Part shown: piece by piece, positions 1 to 6,733 of the stretch | Position numbering within the stretch: position 1 is the stretch's first letter | Layout: each line of letters starts with the position of its first letter | NCBI GenBank assembly: GCA_043777755.1 | Contig: JAYWHK010000262.1 | Location: forward strand, 1 to 7,320 | Direction: 5' to 3' | Source of the DNA: CANHEE01 sp043777755 | GTDB lineage: Bacteria > Bacteroidota > Bacteroidia > Chitinophagales > Saprospiraceae | DNA length: 7,320 nt | Position numbers and translations under genes: made by a program | Notes under the pieces: generated by a model | The model's database searches: none | Told to the model about the DNA's origin: nothing | The model's input: the letters and a program-made list of their open reading frames with translations, nothing else

Positions 1-49
1 TTGGACAGATTTTAAGCACTTACGCTCTAATCAATTGAAAATCAATAAA

Positions 50-82
50 TTGCAATTTTTTTTAAAAATCATTTTACATTCG
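50..82 (+). promoter_or_regulatory. Weak promoter candidate for the MgtC-like gene
   Basis: A TTG at 50-52 and TACATTCG at 75-82 are separated by 22 nt. This resembles the Bacteroidota promoter (TTTG or TTG, 17-23 nt, TAnnTTTG) with one mismatch in the -7 element (TTCG for TTTG). It would give a leader of roughly 90 nt before the start at 179. No full TAnnTTTG match occurs on the plus strand in 1-178, so this is only the best available candidate. The rest of 1-178 shows no convincing gene. Confidence 0.25.
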
Positions 83-140
83 TGGTGTTATCCCCCTTAA
101 CAATGTATTTAGCTTATTCGTTTTATAAACAATCAAAAAA

Positions 141-176
141 TTTAGAATTTAGAATTTAGAATCCAGAATATTAGAA
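141..176 (+). repeat. Degenerate heptamer array (TTTAGAA) before the start codon
   Basis: Three exact TTTAGAA units (141-147, 148-154, 155-161) are followed by TCCAGAA (162-168) and TATTAGAA (169-176). The array ends two bases before the ATG at 179. It occupies the position where a ribosome binding site would lie, and no Shine-Dalgarno-like sequence is present. It resembles the short tandemly repeated heptanucleotides (STRR) described in cyanobacteria, but no relationship is claimed. TTAGAA also occurs in the inverted repeat that follows the gene. Confidence 0.7.
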
Positions 177-178
177 TC

Positions 179-640
179 ATGGACTTTCCACATCAATTTT
201 ATATTATTTTACAAATTTTATGTGCGTTTTTCTTGGGCGGCTTTATTGGTTTTGAACGAGAAAAACACCGTATAGGCGCAGGTATCCGTACTTATGCAGC
301 AGTTTGTATGGGTGCAGCGATGTTCACAATTGTTGGAAACAACTTGATGGATATGCAAGGTGCTTCGAGAATGGTGGCAAACGTCATTACTGGTGTTGGT
401 TTTTTAGGCGCGGGTCTGATTTTTAAAGACGATGAAAAACAACGTGCCGTAGGATTAACTACAGCAGCTACAATTTGGGCGACTGCCGCTGTTGGTGTTG
501 CTGTTGGTTATCACCTTTATGCGATTGCCGTAATTAGTTCGATTGCTTTGTACTTTCTCTTGGCTCTCGACGAATATCAGTGGTACAAACGTTGGCGAAA
601 ATCTATTCGTGTAAGAAAAGAAGATGACGAGGTGGATTGA
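179..640 (+). CDS. MgtC/SapB family inner-membrane protein, short form
   Basis: This 153-residue polytopic protein belongs to the MgtC/SapB family. Family signatures are clear: a GFIGFERE segment with AGIRT at about residues 21-38, TGVGFLGAGLIFK at 71-83, and GLTTAATIWATAAVGVAVG at 92-110. About five hydrophobic segments are seen (roughly 8-25, 38-53, 68-82, 92-110, 112-131), then a charged cytoplasmic-looking tail rich in K, R, D and E. The C-terminal ACT-like domain of the longer MgtC proteins is absent, as in many short SapB-type members. Some members support survival in low magnesium or inside host cells, and MgtC of Salmonella acts on ATP synthase; the role here is unknown. The start is the first ATG after the heptamer array and fits the usual N-terminus. 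It is transcribed alone, convergent with the GT87 gene. Confidence 0.9.
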   Translation: MDFPHQFYIILQILCAFFLGGFIGFEREKHRIGAGIRTYAAVCMGAAMFTIVGNNLMDMQGASRMVANVITGVGFLGAGLIFKDDEKQRAVGLTTAATIWATAAVGVAVGYHLYAIAVISSIALYFLLALDEYQWYKRWRKSIRVRKEDDEVD

Positions 641-646
641 AGGAAT

Positions 647-813
647 GTTAGAATGTTAAAACTACGATTGTTGCTACATTAAGTACACTGTTTTAAAAGT
701 TTGCTATTGTTTATAATTGTTGTATTGTTTTGGTTTTCAATTAGTTAGAACCATTTTCAAACAATAACAAACATTAAATAACTAAAAAAACAGTGTATTA
801 AGAACATTCTAAC
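647..813. repeat. Long imperfect inverted repeat between convergent genes
   Basis: Three blocks on the left are repeated in reverse complement and in nested order on the right. GTTAGAATGTT at 647-657 pairs with 803-813 (11/11). TTAAGTACACTGTTTT at 679-694 pairs with 787-801, differing by one extra base. GTTTGCTATTGTTT at 699-712 pairs with 759-772, with one mismatch. The left arm has about 21 extra bases between its first two blocks, and the loop is about 46 nt. The outer right block overlaps the stop codon of the GT87 gene (809-811). The element could fold in RNA from either strand and serve as a bidirectional terminator, or it could be a decayed MITE-like element. No target-site duplication is obvious. 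Confidence 0.65.
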
Positions 814-1978
814 TTCTCATTTCTAATTTTTCAAAACCAATGTGCATATCATACAATGCTTTGCACCAAACCAAAAGGCAAGGAACTACTTTGATACTGT
901 AGGCTTCAAAAAAATGTTCTCGAACAAAACGAGGATATATGTCTGTTGGCGCAAGCCATGCAAAAAGGAACGTTAAAACGACCAAAATCAAATTTATTCG
1001 GCTTTCTTTTTGTGAAAAATACCAAAGCGCAACGCCAACTGCCGCTACAATAAACGTTGGTGATTCGGCTTTGTGGTTAAAAATAATGAGAAAAATCAAG
1101 AAATTTCCCATAAAAAGGTAACGAAACAAGGGGTTGTCATAGCGTTTTACCCAAATTAAAGGGGAAAGTGTCATACCCAAACCAAAAGCAATCATTGCTA
1201 CTTTGTTCACTTCCCAAGAAAACCATTTTCGCAAAATATTAATCACAGAAAGCCCGTAAGAAATAACGTGGTCTTCTTGTATCAGTTGCAAATAATTCTG
1301 GTATTGCCATTGGAGTTGCGAAAAATTAATAAAAATCAAAGGCACTAAGCCCAATACGATTAGCCAAAAAATACCGTAAAAAATATTTTTTATTTTATTG
1401 TCGTAAAAAAACCAAATTACCGCCGCCGAAATGCCATAGATTTTAGTGTAAAAAGTACAAACAATAAAAAATACTGCCCAAAAATAGTTCTTTTTTTCCA
1501 TATTGGCAAAACCCAATACAATTAATCCGACATTGAGCGCATTGGTTTGTTGGCTTTGCATACTCGTGATGAGTTCTATCAAAACGAACAATAACATCTT
1601 TGCTTTTACATCAACTTTTGGAAGCGGCAAAGCAAAAATTGCTAAAAATAAAACTGTAATATTCAGTCCGTTCCAAAGATTTAGCCCAATCCAATTGTCA
1701 AAACAAGTAAAAATAGAGTAAAATGCAGCAAAAGTCGGTGTATATTTAAACTGATCCCATTGCTCGGCAGGATACCAAAGGTATAAGTTTTGGTGATTGC
1801 TCAAATGGAAAAATGAATTTTTAAAAATAATAAAATTGTTGTAATGCGTCGCCATTTGACCGCCAATTTCTTTCGGGCCAAGTTTCAAGCGTTGAACACT
1901 TGCAATAATGGACATCAACAATAAAATAAGATAAATCGGTAAGGGTTGTAAAACCCGCTGTTGTATTTTCGCTAACAT
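809..1978 (-). CDS. GT87-type (DUF2029) polytopic membrane glycosyltransferase
   Basis: The 389-residue protein has an N-terminal membrane anchor (about 13-28), an extracytoplasmic loop, and roughly nine or ten further hydrophobic segments. Its pattern matches the GT87/DUF2029 family, which uses polyprenyl-phosphate sugars as donors on the outer face of the membrane (PimE is the characterised model). Supporting motifs are YNNFIIFKNSF (46-56), FKYTPTFA (77-84), the LNLWNGLN segment (99-106), QSQQTNALNVGLIVLGFA (141-158), and a TFYTKIYG segment (175-182) resembling the family's AxxxKxYP-like stretch. The first loop has no aspartate close to the anchor where PimE has its catalytic Asp; His45 and Asn47-Asn48 lie there instead. 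Acceptor and donor cannot be deduced. It starts 15 nt after the SDR stop, so translation from a shared mRNA is likely. The stop lies inside the inverted repeat. Confidence 0.8.
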   Translation of the reverse strand: MLAKIQQRVLQPLPIYLILLLMSIIASVQRLKLGPKEIGGQMATHYNNFIIFKNSFFHLSNHQNLYLWYPAEQWDQFKYTPTFAAFYSIFTCFDNWIGLNLWNGLNITVLFLAIFALPLPKVDVKAKMLLFVLIELITSMQSQQTNALNVGLIVLGFANMEKKNYFWAVFFIVCTFYTKIYGISAAVIWFFYDNKIKNIFYGIFWLIVLGLVPLIFINFSQLQWQYQNYLQLIQEDHVISYGLSVINILRKWFSWEVNKVAMIAFGLGMTLSPLIWVKRYDNPLFRYLFMGNFLIFLIIFNHKAESPTFIVAAVGVALWYFSQKESRINLILVVLTFLFAWLAPTDIYPRFVREHFFEAYSIKVVPCLLVWCKALYDMHIGFEKLEMRS

Positions 1979-1993
1979 ATATGTTTTTAGTTT

Positions 1994-2740
1994 TTAACTA
2001 TTCATTATCGAGCCGCCATTGATGTCAATACTTTGTCCTGTAATGGACGTTTGACGCATAAGATACGCCACCAAATCAGCGATTTCTTCTGGTGCGCTCA
2101 TTTTTTTCAAAGGAACACTTTGCATCGCAATATCAAAAAATTCCGCTTTTGTAATGCCGATTCCGTCCGCAATGCCTTGCAAACCTTCTTGCGCCATCGC
2201 TGTATCCACCCAACCTGGACAAATGGCGTTCACCAAAATATTTTCTGGAGCAAATTGGACAGCCCAAGAACGAACCAAACCTAAAAGACCAGCTTTTGAA
2301 GCACAATAGGCAGCGTAATTTGCAACGCCCAAACGTGCCAACACCGAAGATGTCACCACAATTTGCTTGAAAGCTTGCTCACTTTTTTGTAACGCTGGCA
2401 AAAAATGTTGTACTGTCAAGTATGTTCCTGTCAAGTTGGTGTCAATGATTTCGTTCCAACGGTCATTTTCACCAAAGTAATTTTCACCACCAACGCCAGC
2501 ATTTGCAATGATACCATCTAAGACCAAATCAGGATATTTTGCAATGATTTGTTGTAGTTTTTTATCGTTTTTGATGTCCGCAACGAGCATTTTATGCTTG
2601 CCTTTTTTCAACAATTGCAAAGTAGTAGTCAATTTCTCTTTGTTTCTTCCTACTAAAAAACAAGTATGTCCTTGTTTTGATAATGTAATGGCAATTGCCT
2701 GTCCGATGCCACTTCCAGCACCTGTAATAAGATAATTCAT
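1994..2740 (-). CDS. Short-chain dehydrogenase/reductase (SDR), classical type
   Basis: This 248-residue cytosolic NAD(P)-dependent oxidoreductase has a complete Rossmann fold and a complete classical SDR motif set. These are the dinucleotide-binding TGAGSGIG at 6-13, NAG at 80-82, the active-site Asn at 102 (TNLTG), the catalytic Ser at about 132 in the TSS run, Tyr145 and Lys149 in YCASK, and PGWVDT at 175-180. The C-terminus (TGQSIDINGGS) is typical of 3-ketoacyl-ACP reductase and 3-hydroxybutyrate dehydrogenase-like members, which run to about 250 residues. The substrate cannot be assigned from motifs, and it should not be called FabG without fatty-acid genes nearby. Its leader contains one copy of the dispersed repeat module and an A10 tract (2781-2790). 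It probably shares a transcript with the GT87 gene. No TAnnTTTG promoter is seen in the 117 nt upstream. Confidence 0.93.
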   Translation of the reverse strand: MNYLITGAGSGIGQAIAITLSKQGHTCFLVGRNKEKLTTTLQLLKKGKHKMLVADIKNDKKLQQIIAKYPDLVLDGIIANAGVGGENYFGENDRWNEIIDTNLTGTYLTVQHFLPALQKSEQAFKQIVVTSSVLARLGVANYAAYCASKAGLLGLVRSWAVQFAPENILVNAICPGWVDTAMAQEGLQGIADGIGITKAEFFDIAMQSVPLKKMSAPEEIADLVAYLMRQTSITGQSIDINGGSIMNS

Positions 2741-2748
2741 GTTTTTTT

Positions 2749-2851
2749 AAGTAGTCGTAAGTCAATAAGTCGTAAGTTTTAAAAAAAAAACAACTCACTG
2801 ATTTACAACAGTTTATAATATTTTAAAATGTCAATTATTTCATTTGATGTA
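2749..2851 (-). repeat. Dispersed repeat module, copy A (SDR 5' region)
   Basis: Copy A has two conserved parts. The first (2749-2771) is an array of AAGT-led short repeats, with AAGT at 2749, 2759 and 2767 and a fourth at 2774; 2751-2771 matches copy B at 20 of 21 positions. The second is a 49-nt block (2803-2851) that aligns to copy B without gaps at 39 of 49 positions. Between them is a variable stretch with an A10 run. The array ends 8-10 nt before the SDR start codon, and the far end stops 6 nt from the end of the MFS gene, so the repeat fills nearly the whole intergenic space. Confidence 0.75.
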
Positions 2852-2857
2852 AGCGTA

Positions 2858-4078
2858 TCAATCCGTATAATCCAAATCTTTTCCAAAAGTTTCTTCTGAC
2901 AAATAAACAGCCAAAGCTGCAATACTAATCGTGATTGCGCCAAACAGCCAGCCTGCGCCTACAATCCCGATACTCGGAATCAAAGCCCGAAACATCAACT
3001 GCATTGGGTCGAGCAAACCTCTTACAAAATTCGGCACGGTAGTCGTCACCGTTGAGCGCAGATTTGTCCCGAATTGCTCAGAAGCCACCGTGACAAACAT
3101 CGCCCAATAACCCATGCCGCAACCCAAAAGGAAACATTTAAAATTCATCATCGTCAATGTCATATCGCCCGAACTCAGGTAAAAACTTACCATAACAGCT
3201 GATAATCCCAAAAAAGTAAGCAAAGCAATTCGACGACTTTTTAAATATTGACTTAAAAAACCACTGACCAAATCGCCTACAATCAACCCTACATAACACC
3301 ACATAATGGCTTGTCCTGCGCTTTTTGGAGCTTCGCTCATACCAAATGCTTTGCCGTATTCTGGTGCAGAAAATGCCAAAATACCAATTACAAACCAAGT
3401 CGGCAGTCCTGTCAAAATACATTTTAAATACTTGATAAACAGTCTTTTATCTGAAAAAAGTTGAAAAAAATTGCCTCGTTGAATTTTTGTTTCTTTCAGA
3501 TTTTTGAACATTCCAGATTCAAAAACACTGATGCGCATAAGCAACAAAAACAAGCCCAAAACACCTCCTAAAATAAAGGCATTTCGCCAATCGAACATTT
3601 CACTGATGACATAAGCCAAAATAGCTCCCGCAATGCCAACACTGGCAACAATCGTCGTGCCGATGCCTCGTTTTTCTTTCGACATTACCTCACTCACAAG
3701 CGTAATGCCTGCGCCCAATTCACCTGCCAAACCAATCCCTGCAACAAAGCGCAACCATTTGTAGGTTTCGACATCTGTCACAAAACCATTCGCTGCATTG
3801 GCAATGGAATAAATCAAAATTGAGCCAAAAAGAACAGAAAGTCGCCCTAATTTGTCACCTAAAATGCCCCAAAGCAAACCACCAAGCAACATTCCAAGCA
3901 TTTGTTTGCCCATAATATCCAACCCAACCGCAGAAAGATATTCATCTGCTACGCCAATTTCTTTTAGGCTTTTGACCCTTACGATGCTGAACAAAATCAG
4001 GTCGTAAATGTCCACCAAATAACCCAACGCCGCCACAATGACGGTGGTCATCACCATTTTATTATTCGTTTGTGTCAT
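2858..4078 (-). CDS. Major facilitator superfamily transporter
   Basis: This 406-residue inner-membrane secondary transporter has about 12 predicted helices. The signature MFS loop 2-3 motif is present as GILGDKLGRL at 71-80 (Asp75, Gly78, Arg79). GIGLAGELGAGITLVSEVMSKEKRG at about 114-138 fits the helix 4-5 region (Arg110 precedes it). LSEETFGKDLD (393-403) at the C-terminus recalls the ETKGK-like tail of sugar and metabolite:H+ symporter branches. Acidic residues in helix 1 (Asp23, Asp26) are typical of proton-coupled members of those branches. The substrate is unknown; a small organic acid or sugar is a guess from family resemblance only. It begins 51 nt after the TIR gene with no visible promoter, so read-through from the TIR promoter is likely. 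Confidence 0.88.
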   Translation of the reverse strand: MTQTNNKMVMTTVIVAALGYLVDIYDLILFSIVRVKSLKEIGVADEYLSAVGLDIMGKQMLGMLLGGLLWGILGDKLGRLSVLFGSILIYSIANAANGFVTDVETYKWLRFVAGIGLAGELGAGITLVSEVMSKEKRGIGTTIVASVGIAGAILAYVISEMFDWRNAFILGGVLGLFLLLMRISVFESGMFKNLKETKIQRGNFFQLFSDKRLFIKYLKCILTGLPTWFVIGILAFSAPEYGKAFGMSEAPKSAGQAIMWCYVGLIVGDLVSGFLSQYLKSRRIALLTFLGLSAVMVSFYLSSGDMTLTMMNFKCFLLGCGMGYWAMFVTVASEQFGTNLRSTVTTTVPNFVRGLLDPMQLMFRALIPSIGIVGAGWLFGAITISIAALAVYLSEETFGKDLDYTD

Positions 4079-4129
4079 AATTAAATTTGTTACGCTGTCT
4101 ATTTTTTAGAATGAAAAATATTATGCGCC

Positions 4130-5452
4130 TTAACGCTTCGGTTCTAACGCCTCTACTTTCTTATACTTTTCATCAATTTCAATCATTTTCGCACTTTTAG
4201 CCATGGATTCTTCCCAATTTTTGATTTTCGCAGGTATCGGCGTAGTCACCTTAATAGGTTTTACTTTAGTAGGCTTACTACTTTGCTGTCTTCGCTCTGT
4301 TGTACGACTTGGCGAATCTTGCGTAACAATCGCTACGGGTTGCGTCATGTCAAGAATCGCTTGCTCACAAACGTAGCGACCTTCATGTGCAGGACTTACA
4401 TCAATCGCATTTTTTCCAGCGGCAACGATGGCAGCTTCATAAGCTTTTTTGGCGTTGCGAAAAGCATTGATGGCTTCCTCTTTTTTGCCTTTTTGCCTTA
4501 AATCAGCTCCTTCTCTATACAATTTATGCCCCAAATTGAGTTTTTCTTGAAAATTTTGTAAGGCTTTTAAGTAAGTAGAATCAATCTTTTGCGTAGTTGC
4601 AAACTTCGACTCACAAAACTTAATTTTTTCTTTAACAGCAAAAGTATTTACGTTAAAATCATGTACAACGTCCAATGCTTTTCGGTATTTAAAAACGGCT
4701 TTGATGTAGTCGTCGGTATGAGGATTGCCCAAAAGTTCAATGTCAGCTTCTTCGATGTAGCGGTTAAAATCCCGCATTGCTTCGGTTGAATCTGCCAATC
4801 TTTTCTCCACTTTTTCGATGCGTTCTTTTTCCTTTTCTTTTTCTTCAAAAAAATAATAAGCGATAATTCCTGCCGCAATCGTCAGCAAAGCACCGCCAAT
4901 AAAAAACCAATACCGTGGCAAACGACGATTGCCAATCGTAGAAAGCTCCGTTGCTGCATCAGCAATAGGTTTTGCAACATTTTCTTTTGTTGGAATATCT
5001 TGTAATTGATACACAAGCGTACTCAATTTTTGAGTCACTTGCAGAAAAGGTTCTTCGCTGTTCTTCCAAAACGAACTCTGAATCGGCTCGCCATTAGATG
5101 GTAAGGCTTGCAAAGCGGCAAAAGGAGTTTCTTTCCACAAACAATGGCGCAAAATCACTGGAATCACACGGCATTTGCCAGCTTTGTGCATTGCCAAAGC
5201 TGTTGTCATGCTCTCGTTGTAACATTCGTCAGATGCAATAAAATCAGCACTAATCAGCAAAAGGATAATTTCCGCTTCTTGCATGGCTTTTTTGGTAGTC
5301 GCTTGCCATTCTTGACCCGCTTCAACGAGTCCGTCATACCAAATTTTTACGTTTTGGGTACGTTCCAAAACGGTCAAATGTGTTTTCAATTCCGTCAATA
5401 ATTCTTCATCTTCACGGGCGTAAGCGATGAAAATATCTATATGTTTTGGCAT
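4130..5452 (-). CDS. Membrane-anchored TIR-domain protein with coiled-coil/TPR-like C-terminal region
   Basis: The 440-residue protein begins with a TIR domain (about 4-150). It shows DIFIAYAREDEE (box 1, 6-17), the KIWYDGLVEAGQEW segment (36-49), IILLLISADFIASDECYNE (62-80) and the RVIPVILRHCLW segment (95-106). Glu80 in CYNE occupies the position of the catalytic glutamate of NAD+-cleaving TIR domains such as SARM1. One transmembrane helix follows (about 181-201). Arg176, Arg177 and Arg180 precede it, so the TIR domain should face the cytoplasm and the rest the periplasm. Next come a highly charged coiled coil (203-225), two helical stretches with TPR-like character (about 224-265 and 309-344, including KGKKEEAINAFRNAKKAYEAA), and a Lys/Pro/Thr/Ser-rich low-complexity stretch (about 380-410). 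Bacterial TIR proteins act in antiphage defence, signalling or as virulence factors; nothing here decides which. It has its own promoter and a leader of about 118 nt. Confidence 0.9.
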   Translation of the reverse strand: MPKHIDIFIAYAREDEELLTELKTHLTVLERTQNVKIWYDGLVEAGQEWQATTKKAMQEAEIILLLISADFIASDECYNESMTTALAMHKAGKCRVIPVILRHCLWKETPFAALQALPSNGEPIQSSFWKNSEEPFLQVTQKLSTLVYQLQDIPTKENVAKPIADAATELSTIGNRRLPRYWFFIGGALLTIAAGIIAYYFFEEKEKEKERIEKVEKRLADSTEAMRDFNRYIEEADIELLGNPHTDDYIKAVFKYRKALDVVHDFNVNTFAVKEKIKFCESKFATTQKIDSTYLKALQNFQEKLNLGHKLYREGADLRQKGKKEEAINAFRNAKKAYEAAIVAAGKNAIDVSPAHEGRYVCEQAILDMTQPVAIVTQDSPSRTTERRQQSSKPTKVKPIKVTTPIPAKIKNWEESMAKSAKMIEIDEKYKKVEALEPKR

Positions 5453-5478
5453 AAATGGGTCTTCTTGTGTAGAATAGA

Positions 5479-5565
5479 AAGTAGTCGTAAGTCAGTAAGT
5501 CTTTTGACTTAATGGTTCACAATATTTTATAACATTTGAAAATATTGATTATTTCAGTTGAAGTA
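5479..5565 (-). repeat. Dispersed repeat module, copy B (TIR 5' leader)
   Basis: Copy B is the partner of the module in front of the SDR gene. The AAGT-led array is at 5479-5501 (AAGT at 5479, 5489, 5497) and the 49-nt conserved block is at 5517-5565. In place of copy A's A-rich spacer there is a small hairpin, TAAGTC/GACTTA with a TTTT loop (5496-5511). The array lies 26-28 nt upstream of the TIR start codon. If the promoter at 5608-5577 is used, the whole module is transcribed as part of the TIR mRNA leader. It is in the same orientation relative to its gene as copy A. Confidence 0.75.
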
Positions 5566-5576
5566 CATAAATCTTA

Positions 5577-5608
5577 CAAAATTAGATAAAAAAATTAGAT
5601 AAAACAAA
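5577..5608 (-). promoter_or_regulatory. Bacteroidota-type promoter for the TIR gene
   Basis: On the minus strand TTTG (5608-5605) is followed after exactly 20 nt by TAATTTTG (5584-5577). This matches the Bacteroidota vegetative promoter (TTTG, 17-23 nt, TAnnTTTG) in full. Transcription should begin near 5572-5570, giving a leader of about 118 nt. It is the best promoter match in the window. The gap from the upstream glycosyltransferase stop (5640) is 187 nt, so this gene can be expressed independently of that one. Confidence 0.6.
5578..5603. repeat. Exact 13-bp tandem duplication inside the TIR promoter
   Basis: AAAATTAGATAAA occurs twice without interruption (5578-5590 and 5591-5603). The duplication fills the space between the -33 and -7 elements. 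Both units contain the TAATTTT core on the minus strand, but only the unit nearest the gene is followed by the G that completes TAATTTTG. Gain or loss of a unit would move the -33 element by 13 bp. Confidence 0.85.
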
Positions 5609-5639
5609 TTTATTTTCAATTCTCTTGATTTTAATTTTG

Positions 5640-6728
5640 TCAAATAGGCAATTTTAACTCTTTTATATCATATTGATAACCAATTGTTTGTAATGCTTTT
5701 TCGATGCCTTTTTCCAAGTCAAATTCTTTTTGCGATTGGGTGGCTACAATATTCAAATCTGCAAAATGCTTGGCTAAATATTCTTGTTCCGTTTGTCCTG
5801 GCGTTGGAATTAGCAACGCTTTTTTGCCCAAAATCGCCAAATCCATGACACTCGTATAACCTGAACGACAAACAACAATATCCGCTTCTTGCATGGCTTG
5901 ATTGAGGTTTTGAGCGTTGAGGAAGTTAAATCCTTTCCGTAGGAGAGGACTTTCCGAAGTGACAATTCCTCGAATTAAGATGAACTCAATTTCTTTTTTA
6001 TTTAAAAAACCAATATTTTTAGGTAACGTTGTAATTTGTTCTTCGATTTTCTCTTCTAAAATTGTTCGTTGCGGTTCAGGGCCAGAGAGAACAATCAAAA
6101 CTTTCAAATTTTCTTTTTTTTCTGTAAAAAAAACAGTTGTATTATTTTCTTTTTTTTCAAAACGGCTTAAAATTCCAAGATAATGAATGGGTTTTGCTTT
6201 TTTATTTTTTGAAAAATGCCCATGCGAAAGTTTGCCAGCAAAGTTTGGTTCTCCTTCGAGGTCAGGAATCCAAATTTCGTCAAAATGCCGCATCAAAAAA
6301 CGGTTGAACCAACGGGCGGGCGCATCAAAAAGCCCATAAGGAGTCATCAAATTCAATTGATGCGTAATGAAAATATTTTTTTTGACCAAAGCCGAATAAC
6401 AACCAAAACGATTGTCCGAAATGATAATTTCTATCTTATATTTTTTTACAATCTCTTGAATATCAATATATTCTGATTGAATTGCTTTAAAAAATTTCTT
6501 ACTTTGAATCAGCATATTCCACATCATATTACCCGAAGGATAGCGAATATCATAAGCGGGCAACGCAATAGAAACCAAGTCTGGAAATTCCTCTTGCAAC
6601 AACAACAATGCTGCGCCATCAGAAGCCAAAATGACTTCGTGACCATCAGCTTGTAATGCCCGAACAATCGGAATACAGCGTGTCGCATGACCTAAACCCC
6701 AATGTAAGGCAGTAAGGAGGATTTTCAT
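5640..6728 (-). CDS. MurG/GT28-like cytosolic glycosyltransferase
   Basis: The 362-residue protein has the two-domain GT-B layout. The N-terminal half opens with MKILLTALHWGLGHATRCIP (1-20), the glycine-rich loop plus His typical of MurG, UDP-glucuronosyltransferase-like and related enzymes. It continues with an EVILASDG strand-loop (31-38) and IIISDNRFGCYSALV (101-115). The C-terminal donor-binding half has LIVLSGPEPQR (211-221) and CRSGYTSVMDLAILGKKALLIPTPGQTEQEYLAKHF (287-322), where PGQTEQE resembles the nucleotide-sugar binding region of GT28 enzymes. No signal peptide or membrane helix is seen; it probably acts at the cytosolic side of the membrane. Donor and acceptor are unknown. It is too divergent to be called murG, and the usual cell-wall gene neighbours are absent. 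The start is well supported by the conserved N-terminus. It is the first of the minus-strand run. Confidence 0.85.
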   Translation of the reverse strand: MKILLTALHWGLGHATRCIPIVRALQADGHEVILASDGAALLLLQEEFPDLVSIALPAYDIRYPSGNMMWNMLIQSKKFFKAIQSEYIDIQEIVKKYKIEIIISDNRFGCYSALVKKNIFITHQLNLMTPYGLFDAPARWFNRFLMRHFDEIWIPDLEGEPNFAGKLSHGHFSKNKKAKPIHYLGILSRFEKKENNTTVFFTEKKENLKVLIVLSGPEPQRTILEEKIEEQITTLPKNIGFLNKKEIEFILIRGIVTSESPLLRKGFNFLNAQNLNQAMQEADIVVCRSGYTSVMDLAILGKKALLIPTPGQTEQEYLAKHFADLNIVATQSQKEFDLEKGIEKALQTIGYQYDIKELKLPI

Positions 6729-6733
6729 AAGGG

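Noticed and set aside
2..100. Open frame from the left edge ending in TAA (98-100), which could be the tail of an upstream gene
   Set aside because: No recognisable motif is present. Another frame is open from the edge to a TGA at 36-38 and is equally plausible, and AT-rich DNA gives such short openings by chance.
103..159. An 18-codon upstream frame (MYLAYS...) before the mgtC-like gene, recalling leader peptides of the Salmonella mgtC mRNA
   Set aside because: It ends inside the TTTAGAA array, has no ribosome binding site or proline/acidic signature, and this distant short-form MgtC has no reason to share that regulation.
939..1121. Plus-strand frames antisense to the GT87, SDR and TIR genes (939-1121, 1503-1721, 2033-2284, 2508-2735, 4283-4501, 4589-4789, 5108-5401)
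   Set aside because: All are shadows of well-supported minus-strand genes; their translations show no domain or biased composition typical of real proteins.
3138..3422. Minus-strand frames overlapping the MFS (3138-3422), TIR (4648-4878) and SDR (2592-2798) genes in another frame
   Set aside because: They lie inside conserved coding sequence, and the overlapping frame carries the recognisable protein motifs.
809..6728. The five minus-strand genes as one functional operon or defence island
   Set aside because: The gaps of 187 and 117 nt hold repeats, the TIR gene has its own promoter, and the gene products share no evident pathway. Only the TIR-MFS and SDR-GT87 pairs are supported by spacing.
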